In this document: positions 36,301 through 47,853 of the stretch, one piece after another | Layout: every line of letters starts with the position of its first letter | How positions within the stretch are numbered: the stretch's first letter is position 1 | Source: Antedon mediterranea | Lineage: Eukaryota; Echinodermata; Crinoidea; Comatulida; Antedonidae | DNA: 64,000 nt | Direction of reading: 5' to 3' | NCBI RefSeq assembly: GCF_964355755.1 | Contig: NC_092674.1 | Span: 1,059,001 to 1,123,000, forward strand | Translations under genes and position numbers: made by a program | Notes under the pieces: generated by a model | What the model was told of the DNA's origin: nothing | The model's input: the letters and a program-made list of their open reading frames with translations, nothing else | Database searches by the model: none

Positions 36301-39198
36301 GCAATGAATTTAATATCATTATCTTACCTATATATCTATTTATAAATAAATTGTTATCGCTCTTTCACTTTTTGATTTACCAATTGACACGAATACCTAC
36401 CACACCTTAAAAAAGTTTCAAAATATGGCAAATTTTATGCACTTTTTATTTATAATGCATAACAGAATCATAAAACAATTACAATGGTTCCAGTATAGTA
36501 ATAAAATTGACTTTTAAGAAAATAAATCGTTGAATGCAGGTTTTCGAGAGTGGTTGCAAATGTTTTCTTTTTTTCTTGAAGGATTTACATCGCGGATGAA
36601 TACAGTTCTTACGTATATTTTGTTAACTATGATGGCACTGGTCAAGGTATTCTTGGACAAAGTTTATTTCCACCTAAAGATATTGCCTTATTCCAGGTAA
36701 ATGTTTGTGTAATACATTTTTGCCACGAATCTTACTACACTGACCAAGAATTTATAACCTTTGACATGAATTAACAAAACTATTGCTTCTTCTTTCTAGG
36801 ACTTTATATTGTTTGCGGAACCGTACTTAACGCTAGGTATTATCGAAGCTATCCATAAGACAACTGGTGAATTTGAAGGTATTGCATCCCTGAATACAAC
36901 CGTGGCCGCCATAGATGTGTACGACGAATCTGCGCAGCCGCTATCGGCAGTTACAGGTACCACACACAATGTTCTCAGCTATGTCCTTATCAACTAATGT
37001 CGGGTACATTTATTTCAGCAAACACAAAACACATGAACTTTTATGAGGCTACGTAGTGCAACTGTTTTGGGAATGATAAACCAGCCTATTATATTAATAT
37101 TGCATAGTTTAATTTTGTTGTTGGTTGTCTCATTCGATCGATCAGTCAATCAATCCATTATTCATCTTCTCTCTATACATCTTTGATTCAATGAGAAACC
37201 AAATAAATAGAGAAACTATATATGTTGCTTATGTTGATTAATGATACTGCAATAGATAGTTCTAGTTTTATTTTGCCATAAATATTTTGTTATAGTGCCG
37301 ATTGAAGAAGTGTTTTCAACCACATTTTATTCTGCTAAAACTAAATCAATCACTACGAGCCGTAAAGCCTGTTTTCCTGCCGATGTTATTTGACGCTATC
37401 GTCGTTGATAGTTCAACGACGATCGTTTGAAAACGATCAAGTTGAAATGATAACGTTTCCTGTAAATCGTTAACATTTCAATGTTTACGTAGAAGATCGC
37501 CGATTATTGTTAACGATAGCGTTGAATAACGTCGACAGGAAAACAGGCTTAAGTATAAGATCGTTGTGCAATATTTTTACTGTATGAGCGATACATGAGT
37601 GAGGATCATATCCAGACAAGTCCATGTTTAGAGTAATACATGACCTCTGTGCTATCATGTAGTACTGTTAATAGATTAGTTTATCTAAAGTTTTATGTGT
37701 ATATATATATATTTGTTTATAGTGCCAGACCAAGAGGTTTCAATACAAACGCCAGTATTGACACCGACGCCAGTGTTGACACCGACGCCAATGTTGACAC
37801 CGACGCCAGTGTTGACACCGACGCCAGTGTTGACACCGACGCCAGTGTTGACACCGACACCAACAGGTAAGATAAATTGTTTCTTATACTACTGTAGACG
37901 ATAGACGATAACATTGGTCACCTTAACCACCACGTTAAAGACAGCAATCGATGAATAATCTGATTTTGATTTCTTAATTACTTACTTACATTTTATTTTA
38001 AATTAAATAATTTTCTTTCGAATAGTGTTAACACATACGACAACTACACTGGTTTCGACGACGAGGACGAAGACGACGGCGAAGACAGGTAAAGTATCTT
38101 CTTTTGAATTGTTAATGAATTGTACCAACTGATTAACTTACAGTAGTAAATATTATACTCTGCCTACACTATCAAAGTTATGTGTATGATATGATGATGT
38201 CATGTCACTACCATATTTTGGCATATCACTACCATGTTTGGGCACAGCACACTAGTTTGATAGTGTAAACAGAGCTTTAGCTAACAGCAATGATATTGGT
38301 GGCAAAACATATTCATTATTTTTTCAGACGATGATCAGAAGAGAACACCATCATTGACTGTGGTTACAACAACTGATGTACAAACATCATGTAAGTGATA
38401 TTGTAACTAATTTTATCCGGTCCAGTTTCTAATCTAAATTATATTTTACATTGTTTATTAGCTTGGGATGTTCGATTCGCGCAAATAAATTTAGTGTTGT
38501 TCTAACTCTGAAAGAGCGAATGTTTACTTTTTAAGAGGGGTTCATATCATCTGAATTAATGTAATAATCGATAGTTCAATCGTTAAAAAGAGCGACATTC
38601 ACTTTAAAGAAGAGTATTTTCACTTTTCTACATTAAAAGAGGACATTGCTAACACTGTATTATCATATCCATGGTTTTCATACAGAAGTGAAACGTAACC
38701 ACTGTTATTAATAAGAATTTAATATTATTTTATTATTATTGGTAAGTAAATACTAAATTGGGGTTTTTTTTAGCTGACGAACTCCTGATTGTAATCGGTA
38801 TTGGTGGTGGTGGCGGTTTGCTTGTCTGCATACTGGTTGTCATTCTTGTGGTGCTATGTATTACTCACAGAAGGTAAGTGGAACACCAAATTGTTCACTG
38901 TTTCCAAAAACAAGGAACATTTCTAGTTATAATGGTCCTTCATTTTGGTTTCAGATCGGTAAATTCTGATAATTCAAACGCCAAGGAACAACAAGAAGCC
39001 AAGGAACAAATACAAAACCATTTTTATGATCCTTTAGTGTATAGAAATGAATCGGCTAATAAAACGACCGGGAAAGTACCATCAAACATTCAGCGACCGG
39101 GCAAAGAAATACCACCACCAACTCCAACCCGCCCAGTCTTTCTGGAGTTAACTCCAAATAAAACACCAACTACAGGGAATGTGTTTACATATTATTAG
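27387..39198 (+). CDS. Diverged YWTD/EGF receptor with mucin-like stalk (copy D), exon 2 interrupted by a transposon
   Basis: Exons: 27387-27462 (signal peptide LLLVLILLTHLSF), 27860-27989 and 31307-31633 (one ancestral exon split by a transposon), 32786-32923, 33414-33543, 33798-33960, 34087-34200 (EGF-like, six Cys), 34449-34721, 35205 to about 35301, 35876-36013, 36582-36696, 36800-36956, 37723-37866, 38026-38088, 38328-38390, 38774-38873 (transmembrane, IGIGGGGGLLVCILVVILVV), 38955-39198. Exon phases match modules A-C, and NVYWVDEGYNWIKM and RIYWIDE are conserved. A 90-residue Thr/Pro stalk, unique to D, precedes the membrane. The tail has HFYDPLVYRN and PPPTPTRP. With these choices the total is 2472 nt (823 aa). 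Two points weaken it: the transposon in exon 2, and exon 8, which lacks the usual end and donor and needs the weak site AC|GTTATT to stay in frame. It may be functional, an allele, or a young pseudogene. Confidence 0.7.
27643..27735. repeat. MITE fragment in intron 1 of gene D
   Basis: The GTACGCAACGCAAGCACGTA segment and the following CGCAACGCAAC resemble the arms of the inner MITE at 63751-63930. This is a partial copy by eye only. Confidence 0.4.
27983..28651 (+). repeat. Left terminal inverted repeat of the transposon
   Basis: Matches the reverse complement of 30640-31317 over about 670 bp, apart from small indels in the outer 50 bp and scattered substitutions. The inner end reaches the stop codon region of the element gene (ATGACGAACA at about 28639). 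Confidence 0.9.
28636..30646 (-). CDS. Transposon-encoded XPG/PIN-like putative nuclease (frameshifted)
   Basis: Successive minus-strand segments read as one protein. From the N-terminus: 30646 to about 30366 (MTNRFHGMDNKDQC...), a shifted frame 30362-30075 (TKRLYIASQSRDGDLEDFF), 29940-29725 (IDIVWDTYRTDSLK, KIPGNFPDFL, NKEELFNFL), 29605-28999 (EEADSKMCIHIDDA, VRTVDTDVIVILVG, HAFTGSDTTSQFFGK), then 28905-28636, ending in a Cys-rich CRELLKCGCKK...CSGNC segment. I recall this EAD...DTDV...GSDTTS layout from uncharacterised proteins in many invertebrate genomes. The spacing of acidic residues resembles XPG-I/PIN nucleases, which is inference. Short introns probably separate the blocks, but the overlap near 30365 looks like a true one-base shift, so this copy may be inactive. 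Start and stop both lie inside the TIRs. Confidence 0.6.
30640..31317 (-). repeat. Right terminal inverted repeat of the transposon
   Basis: Inverted copy of 27983-28651. It contains the ATG region of the element gene at its inner end and, at its outer end, the sequence AGTTAG|C that could act as a 3' splice site for gene D. Confidence 0.9.
34245..34397. mobile_element. MITE in intron 6 of gene D
   Basis: Imperfect inverted arms: GATGGGAAGTGTTTGGGTGT with AAACGTCAC on the left and GTGACTTTGCTCCCAAACCC with TTCGCACCATGC on the right, around a CGTACG-rich centre. The right arm continues CGCGCACGCTATTTGC, matching the outer element at 63655-63990, so both belong to one family. Confidence 0.65.
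37366..37550. mobile_element. MITE in intron 11 of gene D
   Basis: About 40-bp inverted ends: AAGCCTGTTTTCCTGCCGAT on the left and the complement of GTCGACAGGAAAACAGGCTT on the right, each followed by GACGCTATCGT / AACGATAGCGT. The centre is also partly self-complementary (CAACGACGATCG, GATCGCCGATTATTG). The length of about 185 bp and lack of coding capacity fit a non-autonomous DNA element. Confidence 0.7.
37755..37864 (+). repeat. 18-bp coding repeats of the gene D stalk
   Basis: About six copies of TTGACACCGACGCCAGTG encode (LTPTPV)n in exon 37723-37866. Thr/Pro repeats before a transmembrane helix usually form a rigid O-glycosylated stalk (general knowledge, applied here by inference). 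Confidence 0.92.
38156..38276. mobile_element. MITE (TTA target duplication) in gene D intron
   Basis: Inverted ends CTCTGCCTACACTATCAAA and GTTTGATAGTGTAAACAGAG, flanked by TTA on both sides (38153-38155, 38277-38279). The internal ATGATGATGTCATGTCACTA block is shared with copies in PEX1 introns. A 3-bp TTA duplication is typical of PIF/Harbinger-type elements. Confidence 0.75.
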
Positions 39199-39489
39199 GT
39201 TTAAAAAAAAGAAAAAGAAAATCTTTATCGCGTATTGATCAGAGTAATCCAACAGTGGTGTCGGTTAAAAAAAATATTTATAGATATTCAGGTCTGACTA
39301 CATTCGTTTTTAAATTGTGAGTTTTTATATTGGCCTAGGTAACAGAACATTTTATCAGATAAAATAGTAACATACCGTATCGTTTAATAGTTTTAATTAG
39401 GTCTATAATTATCCCAATGTTTAAATATTTGTAATTAGAGGTACATTACATTGCTAACTTGGTAATACACGGTTGTATTTATTTGGCAT

Positions 39490-41390
39490 AAGAAACTCAA
39501 TCCCAAGTTAATATGGGTCTATAAGATGCAATATATGCGACTATATAGCCATATTATCGCATAATAATTGAATTAAAAAAAATCGATATTTTGGGCATTT
39601 TTAGAAAAAATCCCTGTTATTACAGGATTTTTTTCCAAAAATGGCAAAATTTCGACCATTTTATTTTTCGACAAAACTGGTTAATATGGCTCTATAAGAT
39701 GATAAAAAGCAATATATGCGCATATATAGCCATATTATTGCATAACAATTGAATTAAAAAAAATCGATATTTTGGGCAGAGTCGAATAATGGGTTCTGCA
39801 CATGTCAATTTTGCTATAGTAACGAGTTTTATTGAAAAATAAAAAGGTCGAAAATTGGCCATTTTCTTGAAAAATCCCTGTACTATAGTACATTGAAATT
39901 TTCGAAAAATGGCCGATTTTCGACCCTTTTATTTTTTGACAAAAATGGTTAATATAGCATAATAAACATGCGCAGAGTCGAATAATGGGTTCTGCGCATG
40001 TCAATTGTGCTATAGTAACCACTTTTGACATAAATGGTTACTATAGCATAATAAACATGCGCAGAGCCGAATAATGGGTTCTGCGCATGTCAATTGTGCT
40101 ATAGTAACCAGTTTTATCGAAAAATAAAAAGGGCGAAAATTTGCCATTTTCTTGAAAAATCCCTGTACTATAGTACATGGAAATTTTTGAAAAATGGCCG
40201 ATTTCCGACCCTTTTATTTTTTGACAAAAATTGTTACTATAGCATAATAAACATGCGCAAAGCCGAATAATGGGTTCTGCGCATGTCAATTGTGCTATAG
40301 TAACCAGTTTTATCGAAAAATAAAAAGGTCGAAAGTTGGCAATTTTCTTGAAAAATCCCTGTACTATAGTACATGGAAATTTTCGAAAAATGGCCGATTT
40401 TCGACCCTTTTATTTGTTGACAAAAATGGTTACTATAGCATAATAAACATGCGCAGAGTCGAATAATGGGTTCTGCGCATGTCAATTTTGCTATAGTACC
40501 CACTTTTGACATAAATGGTTACTAAAGCATAATAAACATGCGCAGAGCCGAATAATGGGTTCTGCGGATGTCAATTGTGCTATAGTAACAAGTTTTTTTG
40601 AAAAATAAAAAGGTTGAAAATTGGCCATTTTTGGAAAAATCCCTGTACTATAGTACATGGACATTTTCGAAAAATGACCGATTTTCGACCCTTTTATTTT
40701 TTGACAAAAAAAAATAATGCGTTCTGCGCATGTCAATTGTGCTATAGTAACCAGTTTTATTTTTTTTTATTTATTTATTTATTTCGGTATATGAAACATT
40801 ACAAAAAGCAGAACTAGTCTGAAATTATTGTAGCACATTATATAAAAAATTTACATTATCGAAAGTAAAGGTTGAAAATTGGCCAGTTTTTGAAAAAATC
40901 CCTGTATTATAGTACAGGGAAATTTTCGAAAAATGGCCGATTTTCGACACTTTAATTTTTTGACATAAATGGTTAATATAGCATAGTAAACATGCGCGGA
41001 GACGAATAATGGGTTCTGCGCATGTCAATTGTGCTATAGTAACCACTTTTGACATAAATGGTTACTATAGCATAATAAACATGCGTAGAGTCGAATAATG
41101 GGTTCTGTGCATGTCAATTGTGCTATAGTAACTAGTTTTATCGAAAAGTAAAAAGGTCGAAAATTGGCCAGGAAATGTTTTTAAAAATCCCTGTACAGTG
41201 CAGGGATTTTTTTCCAAAAATGGCTAAATTTCGACCTTTTTATTTTTCCACAAAACTGGTTAATATGGCTCTATAAGATGATAAAAAGCAATATATGCGC
41301 ATATATAGCCATATTATTGCATAATAATTGAATTTTAAAAAGTCGATATTTTGGGAATTTTCCGAAAAAATCCCTGTATTATTATTGCGC
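39490..41390. repeat. Palindrome-rich tandem satellite array
   Basis: Tandem units of about 195 and about 90 bp are anchored by CATGCGCAGAG (39968, 40057, 40252, 40447, 40537, 40991, 41081). Each holds nested inverted repeats: CATGCGCAG...CTGCGCATG, TGCTATAGTAACC...GGTTACTATAGCA and CTGTACTATAGTACA. Edge units also contain the GGTTAATATGGCTCTATAAG / GCAATATATGCGCATATATA block found at 48.9-49.3 kb. About 105 bp of unrelated T-rich sequence interrupt the array at 40757-40865. Minus-strand open frames here are by-products of the repeat. Confidence 0.9.
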
Positions 41391-41446
41391 TACAAATAAC
41401 CCAATATGTGCTGTAGAATTGGACAATGAATTGAACAACTGATTGA

Positions 41447-41578
41447 CCAATCAGAGCAGCGGAAAGCGTTCCAAAAGTTGAACAATCAGAGCACTGAAAA
41501 GTGACGTAATCAGAGCATTAGAAAAATTGTTCCAAATTTGTCATTTTGACCAATCAGAACACTGAAAAGTGACGTAAT
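41447..41578 (+). promoter_or_regulatory. Candidate promoter with repeated CCAAT and CRE-like boxes
   Basis: CCAATCAG occurs at 41447 and 41550, a related ACAATCAGAGCACTGAAAAG at 41482, and AAAAGTGACGTAAT ends at 41510 and 41578. CCAATCAG is the NF-Y core and TGACGTAA a CREB/ATF-like site (established motifs). Direct repetition just upstream of the predicted ATG at 41617 suggests a TATA-less promoter. Confidence 0.5.
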
Positions 41579-41616
41579 TAATATGTGACTTCAACAAGTT
41601 TTTCACAACACAAACA

Positions 41617-44600
41617 ATGATGAGATTTTGTCCAGAGACTTACATGCGACAACATCTTTTTACATATCCTCTAGACTTATTATTATTAATTTCAAGGCGA
41701 ATTCTGGTAGTAGCTGTATTCAACTCGAACGTGTACTTGCAAGGTAAGAGCGAAATTGATTTCATGCTTGAAATCGGCATTTAAAGTGTTGATAACTTGT
41801 TTGGCCTAGGCCTAGCCATAGTCAATAGAAACTATGCCATGGCCTAGCCCTAGCAAATGTGTTTGTATGGGTGCCGACGCTAATTCTTGTTGGCGGTAGT
41901 CTGCTCTGTGTGTGGTAAAATGCATTTGCTATTATTACTTATCCCCCTAATTACCAGTAGGCCTACATATATTTCATAAAGTATTAACAATAACGCATGC
42001 CTTTATAGGTTAGTTAGGGTTAGATAGTGTCACTCGACACTTACTTTAATTAATGTATTTACTATATAGCCTAGGCCTAGCTAGTAGGCTAGATAGAAAG
42101 ACCTCTAGGTAGGCCTAGATCTTTTTTGGTTGCCATGAATTGTAAGTCAAACCATGGGCCTGTAAGGGCTAGGCCCTAGTAAGATGCTACCTACTTAGGG
42201 CTCCCTGTTATTTGTTTTCTTCAAAACTTATCTACTACAGTAGTTTAGACTAGGCCTAGGCTTAGATTAGTATTTATCGTAGAACCATCCCATAGTAAAT
42301 AAATTTAGTTTAAAGTAATTTAATTAAGCTATTCTTTAAAGTTTAATTTATTTAATATTTTAACAATCCTACTACTAGTTAGACTAGCCTATGTACCCTG
42401 TAATAGATTTTAGGCCTAAACATAATTTTAAACTATAAAAAACTAAATGTGTGCTGTATCACATGTCAACCCTTTTAATTGATAGATAAACAATTTAACT
42501 TTTATTATAATGATTGTTTAATTAAGTGTAGGCTTCAACTCTTTGATCTAAAGCATTCGTTTAATTAGGCAATCAACTGTATTTGTGGATTTAGATAAGA
42601 TTCTCAAATAATTGGATTGCATTAAAGGAAGTGCTCAGGGATCAAAGAGTTGATACATACACTGTTTAATAAACAAAGATTATTCAATTTACTCTAATTT
42701 ATGTTGTAATTCTTTATATAGTTTTTTTAATTGAAAAAAAAACATAATTATTCATATGTAATATTTTCTTAATTTAATTTAGATAAAATAGTTTGTTCTT
42801 AGTAGATATGTTTTAATGCTATATGTAATTCATTTTATTAATATTTTACATTTAAAGTCTTGGTCTACTATTAATTATTACTTGAGAAATTTTAACCCAC
42901 AGATATTTTATTTTATTTAGATTTGATTTTCTTTTATTTACAGCCATTTACTACAACTGCACGGTGCACAGTGGCATTATACGGGTAAAATTTTCTTTTT
43001 TCACATACTTTACTTACATATATTTTTGCCTTTGATCAGTTTTTTTAATTTTGCAGGTGTTCAATAGACAGTACAGTATGTTCAGACCAACTTTTCGGCG
43101 CAGTGAAGAGGGTGCCTTAATTCTTGAAGATACATCTGCTGCTGTAGTATTTAACAGCTTGAGAAAACGACCAACTGGCAAGTGTCTAACTCCTGATGAT
43201 GTACGCCAAGATGCCTTGAAGGAGGTGTGCAGGCTGGGTGGAAACACCAAAGATGAATGTGATGTGTTGGGCTGCTACAAGTTTCAGCATAGTAAATACA
43301 GTGGACAAACATTCAAGTGGATGGTCGAAAATGTACTGGAATATGCAGTATGTTTTGTTATTAAAATGGCTAATGAAATTCCAAGTACAAGTTCACTTAG
43401 TATTAACAAATTCAACTTTAAGAGGTACTTGGAGTCTTTCCCAGAAGGCAAAGAAGCCATAGCAATGAAAGAAATAAAACACCGCAGGAAATGCCCAACT
43501 AGACAGACATCGTACATACCTGTTGGTATTAAGCTACAAAAGGTTGAGGATGTCACAGATGAAACACTTTCTGGTACAGATGTCTTTGATGCTTCTTTGC
43601 AACCATCAACCTCATATGCACCAGGTAAGACTTATTCCATATTTGTGTTTTTTGTGCATTTTCTAAATTACAAATTTCAGGTTTTGCATTTTTAGTGCCT
43701 GTGTATGTTGTAGGCTTGCTGGGTTTACGTTTTTTTTTATGCATTCATTTATACTCAATCATAAAATCGTGTTGTTTAAATACATTGTTTTATAGCATAC
43801 TGTAGATAGCGAATGAAGTAGTAGTTTACTGCTAAATATTCTTTAATTTTCCGTCTTACAGCTCAACCAAATACATCTTATGAACCTGTTAGTACTATGC
43901 CATCCACTACAATAACTATCAAACAGAGTGAAGGTAGTTTATTTCAGTGTAATTTTAATTATTTTGTTTGATTTTAAAACTAGAAAATGAAAATTACATA
44001 ATGCAGTTTCATTAATTATACAATTTTGTTTTGGTTTTTCTTGCAGATTGTCTCATACCAGATAAATGGAAGAAGAACTTGCCCGAGATCGATCAGCAGT
44101 GGATTTCAAAAACCTTATTCAAGAAATCGAAGAAGGGGACTGCAGAGTTGGATTCAACTAAACTCAAACAACTTTGGTATTATCCACCTCAACCGGATCC
44201 GCTCAACAAAAACATACCCATGGCCAACAGTTACTTCGGTCATCGTCTTCTTCTTTGGTTGCCCCGCAAGACTTGGCAGGTCAAGCTGGTCTGCCCTCGG
44301 CCAGAATGCAAGAGCTATCCACTAACATCAGGCGGCCTCCATGGAATCGTTCGTCCGGTCCTGGATTTAGACTGCCACTACTTTCTTGCAACAGAGCAAC
44401 TGAGGTGCTCTAATTGCAAACAAAGACAAATTGGCTGGAGTGAAAACATTTTAAAGCAACTTGATTTAGCACATCGCCTTCAGTTTCCTGTTGTACTTTC
44501 GTATCACTTGGCCTGCGACAACCGGGTCCTGCAGCTTCTAAAGTACCGCGGTCTCGGTAACAGTCCATCACAGCTTCGCCAACAAGTCTTAGAACAACAC

Positions 44601-47600
44601 ACAAGGCGGTGGAATGAGAGAGTGGCTCTCTACTTAGAAAATTGCAAGAAGTTCTGTGGTTCTCGTGATGATTATGTCATTGCTGCTTCTAAATTTGATG
44701 AGGTGTCTAAAATGATTCCTGTTCCCTCTGTCCAATGGTTCCTTACCATCTACTGCAACGAAGTAATGGGAAGAATCGACGAACTCAAGGCTTCTATCAC
44801 ATCGACATTCGGAAGAGTGTTGAAGATTGACTCGACCAAAAGGGTAAATAATTTAAAAACAATACTATTTCTGCAATTTACTTTTAAATATTTGAATTTT
44901 ATTTTTTTTTGCAGATTGTGGGGAAGCTTTCTTCCTAATAAATTTGTTTGGGTTTTTTTGCAGATTGTAAGGAAGCTAGCCGGTCGTGCATGTGGAACAG
45001 GAGCGTGGGCAACAAACGTCGGAAATGAGTACGGCCAGGTGCTCATTACAGTCCTGACTGCTGCAGAAGGATGTGGCTTAAACAACATGACAAACGGCAT
45101 CATTAACCGATATGCTTTGGCAGGCGTACCTCCTCCCGAGATTCTCTACGTTGACCGTGACTGCTGCGGTCATTCAAGCATAAGGAAGATGTTCAGCGCC
45201 TGGCCTGACATGAAAATTCGTCTGGACATCTGGCACTTCATGAGGAGAATTGCTGCAGCTTGTTCAACAGAATCACATCAGTTGTATCCGATATTTCTCA
45301 AACGTCTTTCCGCTTGCATTTTTGAGTGGAGCGCTGACGATGTTGAACGTCTGAAGCTCGCCAAGCGTGAACAGCTCATTGCAAGCAAGAAGCATTCCAA
45401 CCCAACAGACGACATCATATTGAAAAACATCAGCAAGAAGGAGTATGCTTTACATTGTCGCAGGACAACACGAGGGACTCGCGAGACTGCCAACCTAATC
45501 CGAGAGCTCCTGACTTCCCTCGATGGTGAAGAAGGCCGTGACACAATGGGCGTCCCACTCTTAGACTCTGAGCAGACCTGGGATATCTGGAGCTCACAAG
45601 AGCGACACATCGCCTGCATCCAGGATCCAGAAGGCATCCCGCTCTACACAAAAACCAGTGAGATGCTTAAGGGTGGAGTTACCTTGCCAGTATATCGTTG
45701 CGCAAGAGGCTCCACTTCGTTGGAATCGTTTCATCTTCACCTTAACAGGTTTATTCCAGGTACAGTATTACTTTTTATTTGGTATCTACCAAATCTTCAA
45801 ACCGATCTACAGATTTTTGTATTATTTCATTATTATGGATGTTTTATTTTTTTCTCAGGTGAGCGTGCTAGCGACTTACATTTCCAAGCTTACCTGATGG
45901 ATGGACTTGTTCGATGGAATGCAAACCGTGCACTAGCCGCTACCCAGTCTGGAGGACCCATCTCCAGTACATATAGTGGACTGCATCAGCATGCTCTCAA
46001 CATACTGTCAGAGCAAGTGATTGGCAAAAAAGTGTACAAAAGTTTTATCATTCCAAACAAGTACACTGGAGAACTCATCGGAGTGGAGTACCTGTACAAC
46101 CAGTCGAACAAAGTGCTCGAAACTCAATTTCCTGTCAAAACAGATACCATTTATGATGAAGACTTTGATGAAGAAATTTACACTTTTGATGTTGATGAAG
46201 GGTATGATGACAAGACTCAACCAGACTACAAACCACCTAAGCGTTGTTTTAAACCTCGAAATGCTAAAGAACCCTCGCCACCCCAGCTGGAGCCCTTGCC
46301 TTCATGTGACGATAATGAGGATGATGGTGAAGGAAAAGCAGCCCTTTTTGATACAGTGAGTTAAATTTGTATCATTAGCTTCTACCTCACAAATTTTGTT
46401 TCTGTTTTGAAATACAATGCACCAGTCTGATTATATATTTTGTTTTCATATTTTACAATTTAGGAACTTGAGGATTCCACTGGACCGGACAACATTCCAG
46501 GCTACGCCAAAGTTGAAGCCCTGGCAGACTACCTTATGCAGTTTAAGGAAGACAGTGGAGTGATAAGTCAAAGTCATGCTGAACATGTCGCAAAGTTGTG
46601 GAACAACCTGGATGCTTATGACAAAACCATTAAGCGCAAAGCACGGCATCAAGATTACCTGACGAAAGGCAGGTTCAAGAAAAGTAAAACTACTTCCGTA
46701 ATACCTGGTGTCGAAAGCACTCGACGGTAAGGCAGTTTCCAGCGTTTTTTACTTTGTTGCATGATGTGTCTTAAATCTAACTTGTTTCTTTGTTTTTTTT
46801 TAAAAAGATGCTTCTTAGGTCAGAACACCGGGCCAGCTCAGTGGCCGGACTGCAATCGATATATGGAGTGCATTATTACAAAACTATGTGAAGCGTATCC
46901 ATCTACCGTATCTATCGAAGGTAAACGTTTCCAGCGCTGGCCGCTCATTACCAAAGGCTACAAGAACATTTGTCGGAAAGTGCTATCGAATGGACACCTG
47001 ATGTTGTTTGCTAAGCTTCAGTTGATGGAGATAAATCGTACGACACTCATCCAGTGGTGAGTTTTTACTTGTTATTGATTGTTATTTTACGCTACAGTAA
47101 ATACATTAAAGTTTATAAATACTGTGTTTGATTTATTTTCAACAGGTACAACAGAACGTCAAAGAAGCAAGAGCGGCAAGTGTTGGAATCTGGCATCTCA
47201 GCAACAATACCCAAACTTGTCTCTGATAAAACCCTACTTGAACCTTTAACCAAGCCAGCGGTGCTAAACGTTCATACAAGCGCTCCATCTTTCACATTTG
47301 TCCTACCGAAAAACACTTCCGGCCTAGCGACTCTAGGAAACAGACCGTCGATCCCAGTTCCTGGCGAGATAGCAAAACCACCACCATCAGTCCCTGAGGC
47401 TAGCAGTACTCGTATTCCTAGAACTACCCTCTTGTACAGAAAACGAGTGGCTAAAGACATATCGGAAGGGAAACCGATCAAAATATACAAACCAAGAACG
47501 TCTGCGATTGTGTGCTCAAAGTGTAAGCAACCAAGATTAAATAAGAACCACACTCAGTACTATGGAAATTGGTATTGTGCTGCAACATCTGATGTGACTT

Positions 47601-47677
47601 TTAAAGAATGGAAATCGGCTATGGTTGCCATCCGTCGCCTTCGTCAAGAGAGGAAAAAAAAGCAGCAAAAAGAATGA
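41617..47677 (+). CDS. DUF6729-type protein with transposase-like motifs
   Basis: Ten exons: 41617-41743, 42944-42984, 43057-43624, 43862-43933, 44047-44843, 44964-45759, 45859-46355, 46464-46726, 46808-47056, 47146-47677. Total 3942 nt, 1313 aa, all phases matching. I recall similar large proteins (DUF6729 family) from fish and invertebrate genomes; function unknown. Visible parts: an N-terminal block with YSGQTFKWMVENVLEYAV; a Cys/His-containing block with CPRPECKSYPLT...LRCSNCKQRQIGW; a possible RNase H-like core with YVDRDCC (D599/D601), RLDIWHFMRR (D623, H626) and SLESFHLH (E789); an acidic stretch (about 920-960); and a C-terminal zinc-binding candidate CSKCKQPRL...YYGNWYC (from residue 1260). 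The acidic triad plus WH resembles MULE-like or KDZ-like transposases, so it is either a multi-exon transposase or a domesticated one. No terminal inverted repeats were found. Confidence 0.78.
44904..44975 (+). repeat. Duplicated 3' splice site before exon 6 of the DUF6729 gene
   Basis: TTTTTTGCAGATTGTGGGGAAGCT at the left is repeated 49 bases later as TTTTTTTGCAGATTGTAAGGAAGCT. Only the downstream acceptor (exon from 44964) continues the open frame into VRKLAGRACGTGAW; the upstream one (exon from 44915) reaches TAA within eight codons. Confidence 0.75.
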
Positions 47678-47853
47678 TTCCAAATGATTGTTGTAGCCAT
47701 GGATAGTTTTTATACTGTTTCGTATATCTTCAATTTTTATTTGTTCTGTGATTTTATATTCACTTTTTACAAAATATTTGTATTTTATGCAATTTGGCCA
47801 TTGGGCCACCATATCTAATGGTATTCTGAATGTGCAGTAAAGTTAATAATAAT

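Noticed and set aside
37261-37400. Possible extra gene D exon starting TGCCGATTGAAGAAG after TTATAG
   Set aside because: It resembles the start of exon 37723 but runs into the MITE at 37366 without a good donor. It may be a relic of a duplicated stalk exon; not annotated as coding.
39735-41055. Minus-strand open frames with TCAEPIIRLCACLLCYSNHF repeated
   Set aside because: They are translations of the palindromic satellite, repeat with the satellite period and have no start context or splice support.
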